Assembly: GCA_009908885.1 (NCBI GenBank)
Contig: JAAAOL010000134.1
Span: 1-7,618, forward strand
Reading direction: 5' to 3'
Length of the DNA: 7,618 nt
From: Bacteroidota bacterium
Lineage (GTDB): Bacteria; Bacteroidota; Rhodothermia; Rhodothermales; JAAAOL01
Of the stretch, positions 1 to 5,798 are shown in pieces (the stretch's first letter is position 1; each line of letters opens with the position of its first letter). The notes under the pieces were generated by a model that was not told where the DNA came from, searched no databases, and saw only the letters and a list, made by a program, of their open reading frames with translations. The translations under genes and the position numbers were made by a program.

Positions 1-445
1 GTACGTCATCGTGCGCGGCCCCGAAGTCGCAGAGCGCCTCGGCCAAATCGGCGGTTTGCCGACCGAGGTGCTGCAACCGCTCGCGCAGGAAGAGCCGCAG
101 CGCTGCCAGCACCTGATCGTTGCGGGATCGGCCGGTGTGGATCTTTTTGCCGGTGTCGCCGAGGCGTTCCGTCAGATACTGCTCGATGGCCGTGTGGCAA
201 TCCTCCTGCTCTGGACGCACCGTCACGTCGCCCACCAGCGCCGCCTCGCGCAGTTCGTGCAGCACCGCCTCGACCTCGGCCAGTTCGTCCGCGCTCAGCA
301 CGCCGATCTGCGCGAGGCCCCATGCGTGGCCGAGGGTCCCGTCGATGTCGTAAGGCAGCAGCAGCGTGTCCCACTGCCAGTCGTTGCCCACAGTGAATCG
401 CGTCACCCAGGCAGCGGCGCGGGTGTCCTTGTGCCAGAGGGTCAT
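1..445 (-). CDS. argH: Argininosuccinate lyase, N-terminal part (3' end cut off by window edge)
   Basis: Final step of arginine synthesis: splits argininosuccinate into arginine and fumarate in the cytosol. The first 148 codons are present and stay open to the left edge, roughly a third of a usual 430-470 residue enzyme. The protein begins MTLWHKDTRA. Family landmarks are FTVGND at residues 17-22, EDCHTAIE at 81-88 and the hallmark KKIHTGRSRNDQV at 100-112, which binds substrate. The catalytic GSSxMPxKxN loop would lie beyond the edge. The ATG at 443-445 follows the argE stop by 11 bp and places the LW..K motif right at the N terminus, as in Bacteroidota ArgH, so the start is secure. No Shine-Dalgarno is visible; the leader reads TGACCCGTTCGACC, its TGA being the argE stop. 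Identity is clear from the HTGRSRNDQ block; completeness cannot be judged here. Confidence 0.97.
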   Translation of the reverse strand, partial: MTLWHKDTRAAAWVTRFTVGNDWQWDTLLLPYDIDGTLGHAWGLAQIGVLSADELAEVEAVLHELREAALVGDVTVRPEQEDCHTAIEQYLTERLGDTGKKIHTGRSRNDQVLAALRLFLRERLQHLGRQTADLAEALCDFGAAHDDV

Positions 446-456
446 GGTCGAACGGG

Positions 457-1539
457 TCAGGCGGCGGGCGCGAAGTAGTCCAGCACGAGGCCTTTGTAGA
501 CGTCGACGGCGGCCTCGACCTCGTCGATGGCGATGTGCTCGTGGGCGGTGTGGGAGCGCTCGCTGAGGCCCGGCCCCAGCTTGATCGTCGGCACGTCGTG
601 CAGGAAGATCCAGTCCGACGCCGTCGGGGAGCCGAAGGGGACGCCGCCGGTAGCGCGGATGCAGGCCTGCGCGATGCGGGTGTCCTCGTCGGTGCTGACC
701 GGAATGAGCCGCTTGCTATGCACCTCCACGTCGGATTCCAACAACTCCGCCACCAGCGCCGTCAGTTCGTCGTGCGAGTAGGTGGGCGTCGAGCGGATGT
801 CGACGTAGAACGTACACCGGTCCGGGATCATGTTGCGTGCCGACCCGCCGTCGATGGTGGTCACGGCCACCGTGGGCCGTCCGAGATACGGATCCTGGCG
901 GTCGAACGTCAGCGTCTGGAGCGTCTCGATGTCGCGGGCAGCGCGGAGGATGGCGTTGTCGCCCAGGTGGGCGCGGGCGGCGTGGGCCGTGGTGCCGTGG
1001 GCGTGGATCTTCAGGATGAGCAGGCCTTTCTGGGCCACGCAGGGCTGGAGCGCGGTCGGCTCGCCGACGACGGCGGCGTGGAGGTCGGGCAGGTGCGGAC
1101 GCAGGTCGGCCAGGCCGTTGTAGGGACCGCCCGTCTCCTCGCAGGCCGTGAGGGCCACGAGGACGCGCCCGTTTGGCGGCGCCCACCCGTCGGCGGCGAG
1201 GTCGAGCAGGGCCGTGGTCATTGCCGCGCCGCTGGCCTTGGCGTCCACGGTGCCGCGTCCGTAGAGGTGCCCCTCGCGCACCACCGGCTCGAACGGGTCG
1301 AAGGGATGCCGGGCCGAGGGGGGCACGACGTCCAGATGTGAGTTTAGGAGCAGGCAATTCGGTCCATCGCCCCACCAGAAGTACACGTTGTTGTCGTGGC
1401 GGGCGACGGGCACCCCGGCGGCGCGCACGTAGTTTTCCACGAAGTCGGCGATCGGACCTTCCTCACCGCTCAGCGACGGGAAGGCGACGAGGTCTTTCAG
1501 CAACTGGAGAGCAGTCGAGCTTTTGGTCAGGACTTGCAT
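457..1539 (-). CDS. argE: M20-family N-acyl-citrulline/ornithine deacylase (ArgE-like)
   Basis: Zinc metallopeptidase-fold amidohydrolase of 360 residues, in the size range of ArgE/DapE/LysK enzymes. The di-zinc site is complete: H68 and catalytic D70 (SHLD), bridging D99 (GRGTVDAK), general base E134 and ligand E135 (CEETGG), E160 (VGEPT) and H330 (SHTAHEHI). The dimerisation domain spans about 172-285, with H186 in the GTTAHAA segment. Because the operon carries argF' rather than ornithine transcarbamylase, the likely substrate is N-acylcitrulline, released as citrulline for ArgG. Whether it removes acetyl or succinyl cannot be read from these residues; DapE in the same family handles succinyl groups. 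The start is set at the ATG at 1537-1539. An upstream ATG at 1602 would add 21 residues read through a low-complexity leader and a repeat array, and the family N terminus fits the shorter form. DapE or LysK are alternative names, but context favours ArgE. Confidence 0.9.
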   Translation of the reverse strand: MQVLTKSSTALQLLKDLVAFPSLSGEEGPIADFVENYVRAAGVPVARHDNNVYFWWGDGPNCLLLNSHLDVVPPSARHPFDPFEPVVREGHLYGRGTVDAKASGAAMTTALLDLAADGWAPPNGRVLVALTACEETGGPYNGLADLRPHLPDLHAAVVGEPTALQPCVAQKGLLILKIHAHGTTAHAARAHLGDNAILRAARDIETLQTLTFDRQDPYLGRPTVAVTTIDGGSARNMIPDRCTFYVDIRSTPTYSHDELTALVAELLESDVEVHSKRLIPVSTDEDTRIAQACIRATGGVPFGSPTASDWIFLHDVPTIKLGPGLSERSHTAHEHIAIDEVEAAVDVYKGLVLDYFAPAA

Positions 1540-1566
1540 GATGGATGTGTGTGTTGTGTTGTGCGT
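1540..1566 (-). promoter_or_regulatory. A/C-rich, G-poor untranslated leader before argE
   Basis: Read as mRNA, the 27 bases before the argE ATG are almost only A and C, with one G and two T, in a GC-rich genome. There is no Shine-Dalgarno and no self-complementarity. The likely role is an unstructured landing site for SD-independent initiation, as expected in Bacteroidota; this is inference from composition. No Bacteroidota-type -7 element (TAnnTTTG) was seen in the 93 bp argB-argE gap, so an internal promoter is not supported. Confidence 0.45.
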
Positions 1567-1601
1567 GAGGATGCCTGCGGAGCATGGAATGAGAGGGACC
1601 A

Positions 1602-1633
1602 CTCAGACGCCCAAACTCCCATCCTCCCAAACT
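1602..1633 (-). repeat. Octamer repeat array A (four units, argB-argE gap)
   Basis: Four back-to-back 8-bp units on the minus strand: AGTTTGGG (1633-1626), AGGATGGG (1625-1618), AGTTTGGG (1617-1610) and the weaker CGTCTGAG (1609-1602). They share the pattern N-G-T/G-N-T-G-R-G. A fifth look-alike, AGTGTGAG, lies two bases out of register at 1639-1632 and contains the argB stop codon. The same octamer pattern occurs in the other long gap (3509-3540), in the opposite orientation. Function unknown; it resembles a degenerate microsatellite-type intergenic repeat. Confidence 0.7.
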
Positions 1634-2415
1634 CACACTACGCGGGTCGCATAAGCGCGAGCGAGGACGTCGTCCGGTGCGCAGATGAACACCTCGCCGA
1701 TGCCGCTGCGGAGCGCTTCGAACGCGACGTGCAGCTTGACGCGCATCCCGCCGTAGATCCACCCTGTCGCGGTGCCTTCCTCGAAGGTGGCCGCGTCGCA
1801 CTCGTGGAGGTGGGAGGCGGGCTCGTCCGCATACCGCTTGAGGCCGCCCGTCTCCGTGACCAGCAGCAGCTGCTCCGCCCCGAGCGCTTCGGCCAGCGCG
1901 TGGGCGACGGTGTCGGCGTTGACGTTGTAGAGCTGCCCGGCGTCGTCCAGCCCGAGGGGCGCGACGACCGGGAGGAAGCCCGCGGCGAGCAGGTGGGTGA
2001 GCGCATTCGTATTGACTCGCTCGACGTCCCCCACCCAGCCGAAGTCGATCTGCTCGCCGTCGATGGTCCACGGCGGGCGCTTCGTCACCCGCAGCACGCC
2101 GCCGTCCGCACCGGAGAGGCCGACGGCGGAGAGGCCGTGCGTAGTAGCTTGAGCCACGAGCTGCACGTTGATCTGCCCTCGCAGCATCCACTGCACGAGG
2201 TCGAGGTCGAGGTCAGTCGTGACGCGTCGTCCCTGCACGATGGTGGGCTCGTGACCGAGGCGGTGCGCCACGTCGGTAATCTGGGGGCCGCCCCCGTGGA
2301 CGATGACGACGGGGTGGGTCTGTTGCAGCTCGGCGACGGCCGCCCAGAACGTGTCCAGCACCTCGGGCTGGTCCACGAGCGCGCCTCCGATCTTGATGAC
2401 GATGGGGTCAGGCAT
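1633..2415 (-). CDS. argB: N-acetyl/N-succinyl-glutamate kinase, short arginine-insensitive form
   Basis: Amino acid kinase-fold enzyme of 260 residues that phosphorylates the gamma-carboxylate of N-acylglutamate with ATP. Visible landmarks: K8-IGG (phosphate binding), HGGGPQ at 40-45, GRRVTTD at 62-68 (acylglutamate site), GLSGADGG at 99-106, GWVGDVERVN at 126-135, YNVNADT at 163-169 and GGMRVKL at 222-228. The length matches the E. coli-type enzyme. The protein starts directly at the first beta strand, so it lacks the N-terminal helix of the hexameric arginine-inhibited kinases. The start at 2413-2415 (MPDPIVIKIGG) lies 10 bp after the argF' stop. An ATG at 2451 in the same frame would overlap argF' and add 12 proline-rich residues; it is less likely. 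In this operon the true substrate may be N-succinylglutamate, inferred from the transcarbamylase next door. The stop codon touches octamer array A. Confidence 0.94.
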   Translation of the reverse strand: MPDPIVIKIGGALVDQPEVLDTFWAAVAELQQTHPVVIVHGGGPQITDVAHRLGHEPTIVQGRRVTTDLDLDLVQWMLRGQINVQLVAQATTHGLSAVGLSGADGGVLRVTKRPPWTIDGEQIDFGWVGDVERVNTNALTHLLAAGFLPVVAPLGLDDAGQLYNVNADTVAHALAEALGAEQLLLVTETGGLKRYADEPASHLHECDAATFEEGTATGWIYGGMRVKLHVAFEALRSGIGEVFICAPDDVLARAYATRVV

Positions 2416-2425
2416 GGGAACGGGG

Positions 2426-3499
2426 TCAGGCGAGGGCGGAAACGAGGGCATGGCCGTTCAGGGCATGGCCGTTGCGGGCGTTGGCGGGCGTGCAGAGGTC
2501 CCAGGCGTATTCGAGGATGGCCTTCTGGGCGTGGAGCCGGAACTCGGACTGCAACAGGTGCAACGCCTGCGGCCCGTCCAGCACGGCATCGTCCACCACC
2601 ACGTTGCGGCGGACGGGGAGGCAGTGCATGAAGACGCCATTCTGCGTCCTCGCCATGCGATCCGCCGTGATGCGCCAGTCGGTGGCCTGCTGCCGGATCT
2701 GCGCTTCCTGGTCGGGATCGGTGTAGACCATCGGGCCGCCCCAGGCCTTCGCATAGATGACGTCGGCCCCGTCACAGGCAGCGTCCAGGTCGTCCATCTC
2801 GACCACCGAAGCGCCGTGCGCGGCGGCATACGACGTCGCTTGCGCCATTACGCCGGGGTCGAGCGCGTAGGAGTCGGGCCGGGCCACCGTAACGTCCATG
2901 CCGAGGCGTGACGCCATCAGGAGGGCCGAGTTGGGCACCGCCATCGGGAGCGCCTTCGGGTGGTGGGTCCACGCCAGGACGAGCCGCTTGCCCGAGAGGT
3001 CGTCGCCGAAGTGGGTCTTGAGCGTGGCCGCATCGGCGAGGGCCTGGCAGGGGTGGTGAAAGGCCGACTCCAGGTTGATGACGGGCACGTCGGCGGCCTG
3101 CGCGAAGGTGTGGAGCAGCTGCTCGGAGCGGTCCTTCTCGTAGTCCGTCATCGACGCGAAGACGCGCACGCCGAGGGCATCGTAGTAGCGCGAGAGCACG
3201 CCGACGGCCTCGTTGATGTGTTCGGCCTCGGCGCCGTCCATCACGACGCCCTCGTCCCAGGCGAACGACCAGGTGCCCTGCCCGGCGACGAGCGTCGTAG
3301 CGTGCGCCCCGAGCTGCGTGGCGGCCAACTCCATCGACGTGCGGGTGCGCAGCGACGGGTTGAAAAACATCAGCGCGATGCTCTTGCCGCGCGCCGCGTG
3401 GGACCACGTCGTACCGGCGCGATGGTGCAGGAGCGCCGCGTCGAGTTGTTGCTTCCAGATCGAGTCGTCGAGCCCGTGCCAGTCGAGAAGGTGGGGCAT
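2426..3499 (-). CDS. argF': N-succinylornithine (or N-acetylornithine) carbamoyltransferase
   Basis: Transfers carbamoyl from carbamoyl phosphate to N-acylornithine, giving N-acylcitrulline. The 357-residue protein has the transcarbamylase motifs in the argF' form: NPSLRTRTS at 47-55 (carbamoyl phosphate site), W77 in a GTW context, MDGAEAEH at 87-94, HHPCQALAD at 148-156 and FMHCLPVRRN at 290-299. Residue 92 is the known specificity switch: Glu in the Xanthomonas acetylornithine enzyme, Pro in the Bacteroides succinylornithine enzyme. It is Ala here, and Glu92-to-Ala was reported to turn the former into the latter. After RRNV there is V301, where I recall the Xanthomonas enzyme having a carboxylated lysine. 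Both point to succinylornithine. The last residues contain a duplicated NGHAL. It lies 49 bp after argD and 10 bp before argB. It is not a classical ornithine transcarbamylase. Confidence 0.93.
   Translation of the reverse strand: MPHLLDWHGLDDSIWKQQLDAALLHHRAGTTWSHAARGKSIALMFFNPSLRTRTSMELAATQLGAHATTLVAGQGTWSFAWDEGVVMDGAEAEHINEAVGVLSRYYDALGVRVFASMTDYEKDRSEQLLHTFAQAADVPVINLESAFHHPCQALADAATLKTHFGDDLSGKRLVLAWTHHPKALPMAVPNSALLMASRLGMDVTVARPDSYALDPGVMAQATSYAAAHGASVVEMDDLDAACDGADVIYAKAWGGPMVYTDPDQEAQIRQQATDWRITADRMARTQNGVFMHCLPVRRNVVVDDAVLDGPQALHLLQSEFRLHAQKAILEYAWDLCTPANARNGHALNGHALVSALA
2446..2475 (-). repeat. 15-bp tandem duplication at the 3' end of argF'
   Basis: Two adjacent 15-bp copies, 2446-2460 and 2461-2475, match at 13 of 15 positions. 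In the argF' frame each copy encodes five residues, so the protein tail reads NGHALNGHAL just before its end. The copies keep the frame and lie after the last conserved transcarbamylase segment, so they probably do not affect catalysis. The alternative upstream argB ATG at 2451 falls inside one copy. This looks like a recent slippage event. Confidence 0.75.
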
Positions 3500-3508
3500 G
3501 GTTTTTTG

Positions 3509-3540
3509 CGTGTGGAAGGGTGGATGTATGGGAGTGTGGG
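3509..3540 (+). repeat. Octamer repeat array B (four units, argD-argF' gap)
   Basis: Four contiguous 8-bp units on the plus strand: CGTGTGGA, AGGGTGGA, TGTATGGG and AGTGTGGG. They follow the same pattern as array A (G at position 2, T/G at 3, TG at 5-6, purines at 7-8). They fill 32 of the 49 bp between argD and argF', so the argF' leader in the mRNA is C/A-rich with only two G bases in 49, followed by a run of six A just upstream of the ATG. There is no Shine-Dalgarno. Orientation is opposite to array A. Confidence 0.7.
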
Positions 3541-3548
3541 GGCAGTGG

Positions 3549-4730
3549 CTACGCCGTGGCGAGGTGGGCCGTCATCACGGCGTCGAACGCGTCGGCGAAC
3601 TGCTGGACGGCCTCGGGGGGCAGCGTGAGCGGCGGCATCAGGCGTAGCACGTTCGGATGCGCGGCGCTGCCGGTGAGGATGCCCGCGTCGAGCAGGGCCT
3701 GCCGGACCGGCTTCGCGGGGATCGGCAACTCTACGCCGATGAGGCAGCCCTTTCCGCGCACGGCGACGGCGTGTGGGGCGACCGCCTCGGACAACTGGTC
3801 GAAGATCACCGGCGCCTTCGGCATCAGGTCGTCGTCGAGGAGCGTCTGGAGCGTCGCGTGGAGCGCCGCCATCGCCAGCATGCCACCGCCGAAGGTCGAG
3901 CCCTGGTCGCCGGGCTGTACGGTGGCCGCGATGGCGTCGGAGGCCAGCACAGCGCCCACCGGCACGCCGGAGCCGAGGCTCTTGGCCAGCGAGATGAGGT
4001 CTGGCGTCATCCCTAGCTGATCGGCGATCGAGAACGTGCCAGTCCGTCCGACGCCCGTCTGCACCTCGTCGAAGATGAGCGCCACACCGTGCGCATCACA
4101 CAGGGCCCGTAGTCCCTGAAAGTAGCTCGGCGGCGCTTCGAGGACGCCCGCCATGCTCTGGATCGGCTCCAGGATGATGGCGCCGACGTCGTCATGCTGG
4201 GCGAGGAGTGCTCTCGCGGCGTCCAGGTCGCCGAATGGGGCGAAGTGGGTGACGGGCAGGACGGCGGCGTACGGCGTCCGGTACTTCGGATTGTGGGTCG
4301 TCGCCAGGCTGCCGAGCGTCCGCCCGTGAAAGCCCGCGTGCATCGCGATGACGCCGGGCTTGCCGGTCCAGGAGCGCGCCAGCTTGAGGGCCGTCTCGTT
4401 CGCCTCGGTGCCCGAGTTGCAGAAAAAGACGTGATCCAGCCCATCCGGCGCCATCTGGGTCAGCAGTTGGGCCGCTTGCGCACGGACCGGGCTGTAGACG
4501 GCGTTCGAGTAGAACAGCAGCTCAGCGGCCTGCTGCTGGATCGCCTGGACGACGGTCGGCGGGCAGTGGCCGAGCAGCGTCACGCAGTGGCCCCCGTACA
4601 GATCGAGGTAGGCGGTGCCCTCAGCATCCCAGACGGTGCACCCCTCGCCACGCACCAGCGCGACGGGCATCTTGGTGTACGTCGGGAGCTGGACGAGGTC
4701 TTCGAGGTGGATGGTGTCGGTCGTGGTCAT
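3549..4730 (-). CDS. argD: N-acyl(succinyl/acetyl)ornithine aminotransferase
   Basis: Class III PLP-dependent aminotransferase of 393 residues, the usual ArgD length. It converts N-acylglutamate semialdehyde to N-acylornithine with glutamate as amino donor. Motifs: YLDLYGGHCV at 41-50 (a Bacteroidota-style ArgD signature), CNSGTEAN at 104-111 (phosphate cup), FHGRTLGS at 134-141, FDEVQTGVGRTG at 220-231 with PLP-ring Asp221, Schiff-base lysine K250 in SLAKSLGSGVPVGA, and GSTFGGG at 277-283. The usual HG(S/T)TFGGNP has Q276 instead of His and G283 instead of Asn, a mild departure. The ATG at 4728-4730 follows the argC stop by 33 bp and is preceded by TGACCCC, without a Shine-Dalgarno. The family includes LysJ, AstC and GABA aminotransferases; position between argC and argF' makes the arginine role near certain. 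The acyl group is inferred from ArgF'. Confidence 0.95.
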   Translation of the reverse strand: MTTTDTIHLEDLVQLPTYTKMPVALVRGEGCTVWDAEGTAYLDLYGGHCVTLLGHCPPTVVQAIQQQAAELLFYSNAVYSPVRAQAAQLLTQMAPDGLDHVFFCNSGTEANETALKLARSWTGKPGVIAMHAGFHGRTLGSLATTHNPKYRTPYAAVLPVTHFAPFGDLDAARALLAQHDDVGAIILEPIQSMAGVLEAPPSYFQGLRALCDAHGVALIFDEVQTGVGRTGTFSIADQLGMTPDLISLAKSLGSGVPVGAVLASDAIAATVQPGDQGSTFGGGMLAMAALHATLQTLLDDDLMPKAPVIFDQLSEAVAPHAVAVRGKGCLIGVELPIPAKPVRQALLDAGILTGSAAHPNVLRLMPPLTLPPEAVQQFADAFDAVMTAHLATA

Positions 4731-4763
4731 GGGGTCAGAGCGGTACGGCAGATGAATGATGAC

Positions 4764-5798
4764 TCAGGCGTAGGCCGGGACGGGGGTGGTCGGGAGGAGA
4801 CCCGCCGTCTCGGGCAGGTCGAGCAGCAGGTTGAGGTTCTGGACGGCCTGGCTCGCAGCGCCTTTCAGCAGGTTGTCGAGCGCGACTCCGACGACGAGGT
4901 GGTCGCCCTGGACGACCCAGCCGAGGTCGCAGAACGGCGTGTGGACGGCATAGCGCAGTTCGGGCAATTCGCCGGGCCACAGGCGCACGCACGGCGCGTC
5001 GGAGTAAGCCTCGGTGAACCAATCGGCTACGGTGTCTGCGTCGACACCTGTCGGCAGCGCGATGTGAGCCGTCCCCCAGATGCCCCGCGTCCAGGGGCCG
5101 GACGACGGGACGAAGGCGACGTCGGTCTGCGGACCGAGCACGGTCTGCACTTCGGGAAGGTGCTGGTGGGCGAGCACCTTGTAGGCCCGCACGTTGCCGT
5201 CGCGCGTGGGGAAGTGGGTTGCCGCCTTGGGCTGCACGCCGGAGCCCGACGCCCCGGTCAGCGCCGTGACGTGCGCGGTGAGTCCGTTCAAATGCTGGGC
5301 GAGCGGCCAAAGCGCTAAGCCGATCCCCGTCGCAAAGCAGCCGGGGTTGGCGACGTACTTGGTCGGATAGGGTGCGTGAACTTCGGGCAAGCCGTAGGCG
5401 AACGCCGAGAGCAGGTCGGGCGCGGGATGGGTGAAGCCGAACCAGTCGTCGTAGAGCGTGGCGTCGTCGAACCGGAAGTCGGCGCTCAGGTCCACGATGG
5501 CCCCGTCGAAGCCCTGGTCGAGCAGATGGAGCACGGCGGTAGCGCCCTGGCCGTGTTCAGCGGCGACGAGGACGGCGTCCAGACCGGCCGGGTCGAGCGT
5601 CTCGGAAAACACCAGGTCCGTCTGCCCGTGCAGGTGCGGGTGGGCCGCCGCGACGGACTGCCCGGCGAAGGTGCGGCTCGTCACGGCCACGAGGTCGATC
5701 GTGGGATGAGCCGCGACCAACCGGATCAACTCACCGCCGACGTAGCTGGCGCCGTGCAGGAGGCCGACGGGGTGGGATGCGTCATTCAGCAGGGTCAT
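4764..5798 (-). CDS. argC: N-acyl-gamma-glutamyl-phosphate reductase
   Basis: NADPH-dependent reductase of 344 residues, third step of the pathway, making N-acylglutamate semialdehyde from the ArgB product. The catalytic cysteine is C154 in NPGCFATG; the supporting histidine is H213 in AHQHLPEV; the substrate region GASGSGVQPKA lies at 182-192, and YGLPEV at 135-140 is typical. The nucleotide-binding turn reads HGASYVGGEL at 15-24, where many ArgC proteins have G-x-x-G-Y; here the two glycine positions are His15 and Ser18. The start ATG at 5796-5798 overlaps the TGA stop of the preceding P-loop gene (ATGA), so translation of the two is probably coupled. Length and all catalytic motifs are intact, and the protein should be functional. 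Confidence 0.95.
   Translation of the reverse strand: MTLLNDASHPVGLLHGASYVGGELIRLVAAHPTIDLVAVTSRTFAGQSVAAAHPHLHGQTDLVFSETLDPAGLDAVLVAAEHGQGATAVLHLLDQGFDGAIVDLSADFRFDDATLYDDWFGFTHPAPDLLSAFAYGLPEVHAPYPTKYVANPGCFATGIGLALWPLAQHLNGLTAHVTALTGASGSGVQPKAATHFPTRDGNVRAYKVLAHQHLPEVQTVLGPQTDVAFVPSSGPWTRGIWGTAHIALPTGVDADTVADWFTEAYSDAPCVRLWPGELPELRYAVHTPFCDLGWVVQGDHLVVGVALDNLLKGAASQAVQNLNLLLDLPETAGLLPTTPVPAYA
5795..5798 (-). promoter_or_regulatory. ATGA stop-start overlap coupling the P-loop gene and argC
   Basis: The TGA of the P-loop gene (5795-5797) and the ATG of argC (5796-5798) share bases in an ATGA. No Shine-Dalgarno precedes the argC start, so ribosomes finishing the first gene probably reinitiate. 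This is the only overlapping junction in the operon and suggests the two proteins are needed in matched amounts. Confidence 0.8.

Noticed and set aside
535..1341. Plus-strand open frame of 268 codons opposite argE
   Set aside because: The opposite strand encodes a complete M20 di-zinc site; the antisense protein is Gly/Val/Arg-rich and featureless.
1571..1587. Possible hairpin with ATGC/GCAT arms in the argB-argE gap
   Set aside because: The stem is only 4 bp with no U-tract, too weak for a terminator or regulatory hairpin.
1540..1602. Upstream ATG at 1602 as the argE start
   Set aside because: It would add 21 residues read through the CA-rich leader, which do not resemble the family N terminus.
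2416..2451. Upstream ATG at 2451 as the argB start
   Set aside because: It overlaps argF' and adds a proline-rich stretch; the ATG at 2415 puts the first beta strand and KIGG at the usual place.
1396..2631. Long open frame on the plus strand (411 codons) across argE, the gap and argB
   Set aside because: It is antisense to two well-identified enzymes, rich in Arg, Gly, Val and Asp as expected of GC-rich shadows, and has no recognisable motif.
2426..3499. Calling the transcarbamylase a classical ornithine (argF/argI) or aspartate enzyme
   Set aside because: The SLRTR, MDG..EH and HCLPVRRN motifs are of the acylornithine argF' type.
4194..5318. Plus-strand open frame of 374 codons opposite argD and argC
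   Set aside because: It is a compositional shadow of two intact enzymes with no family features.
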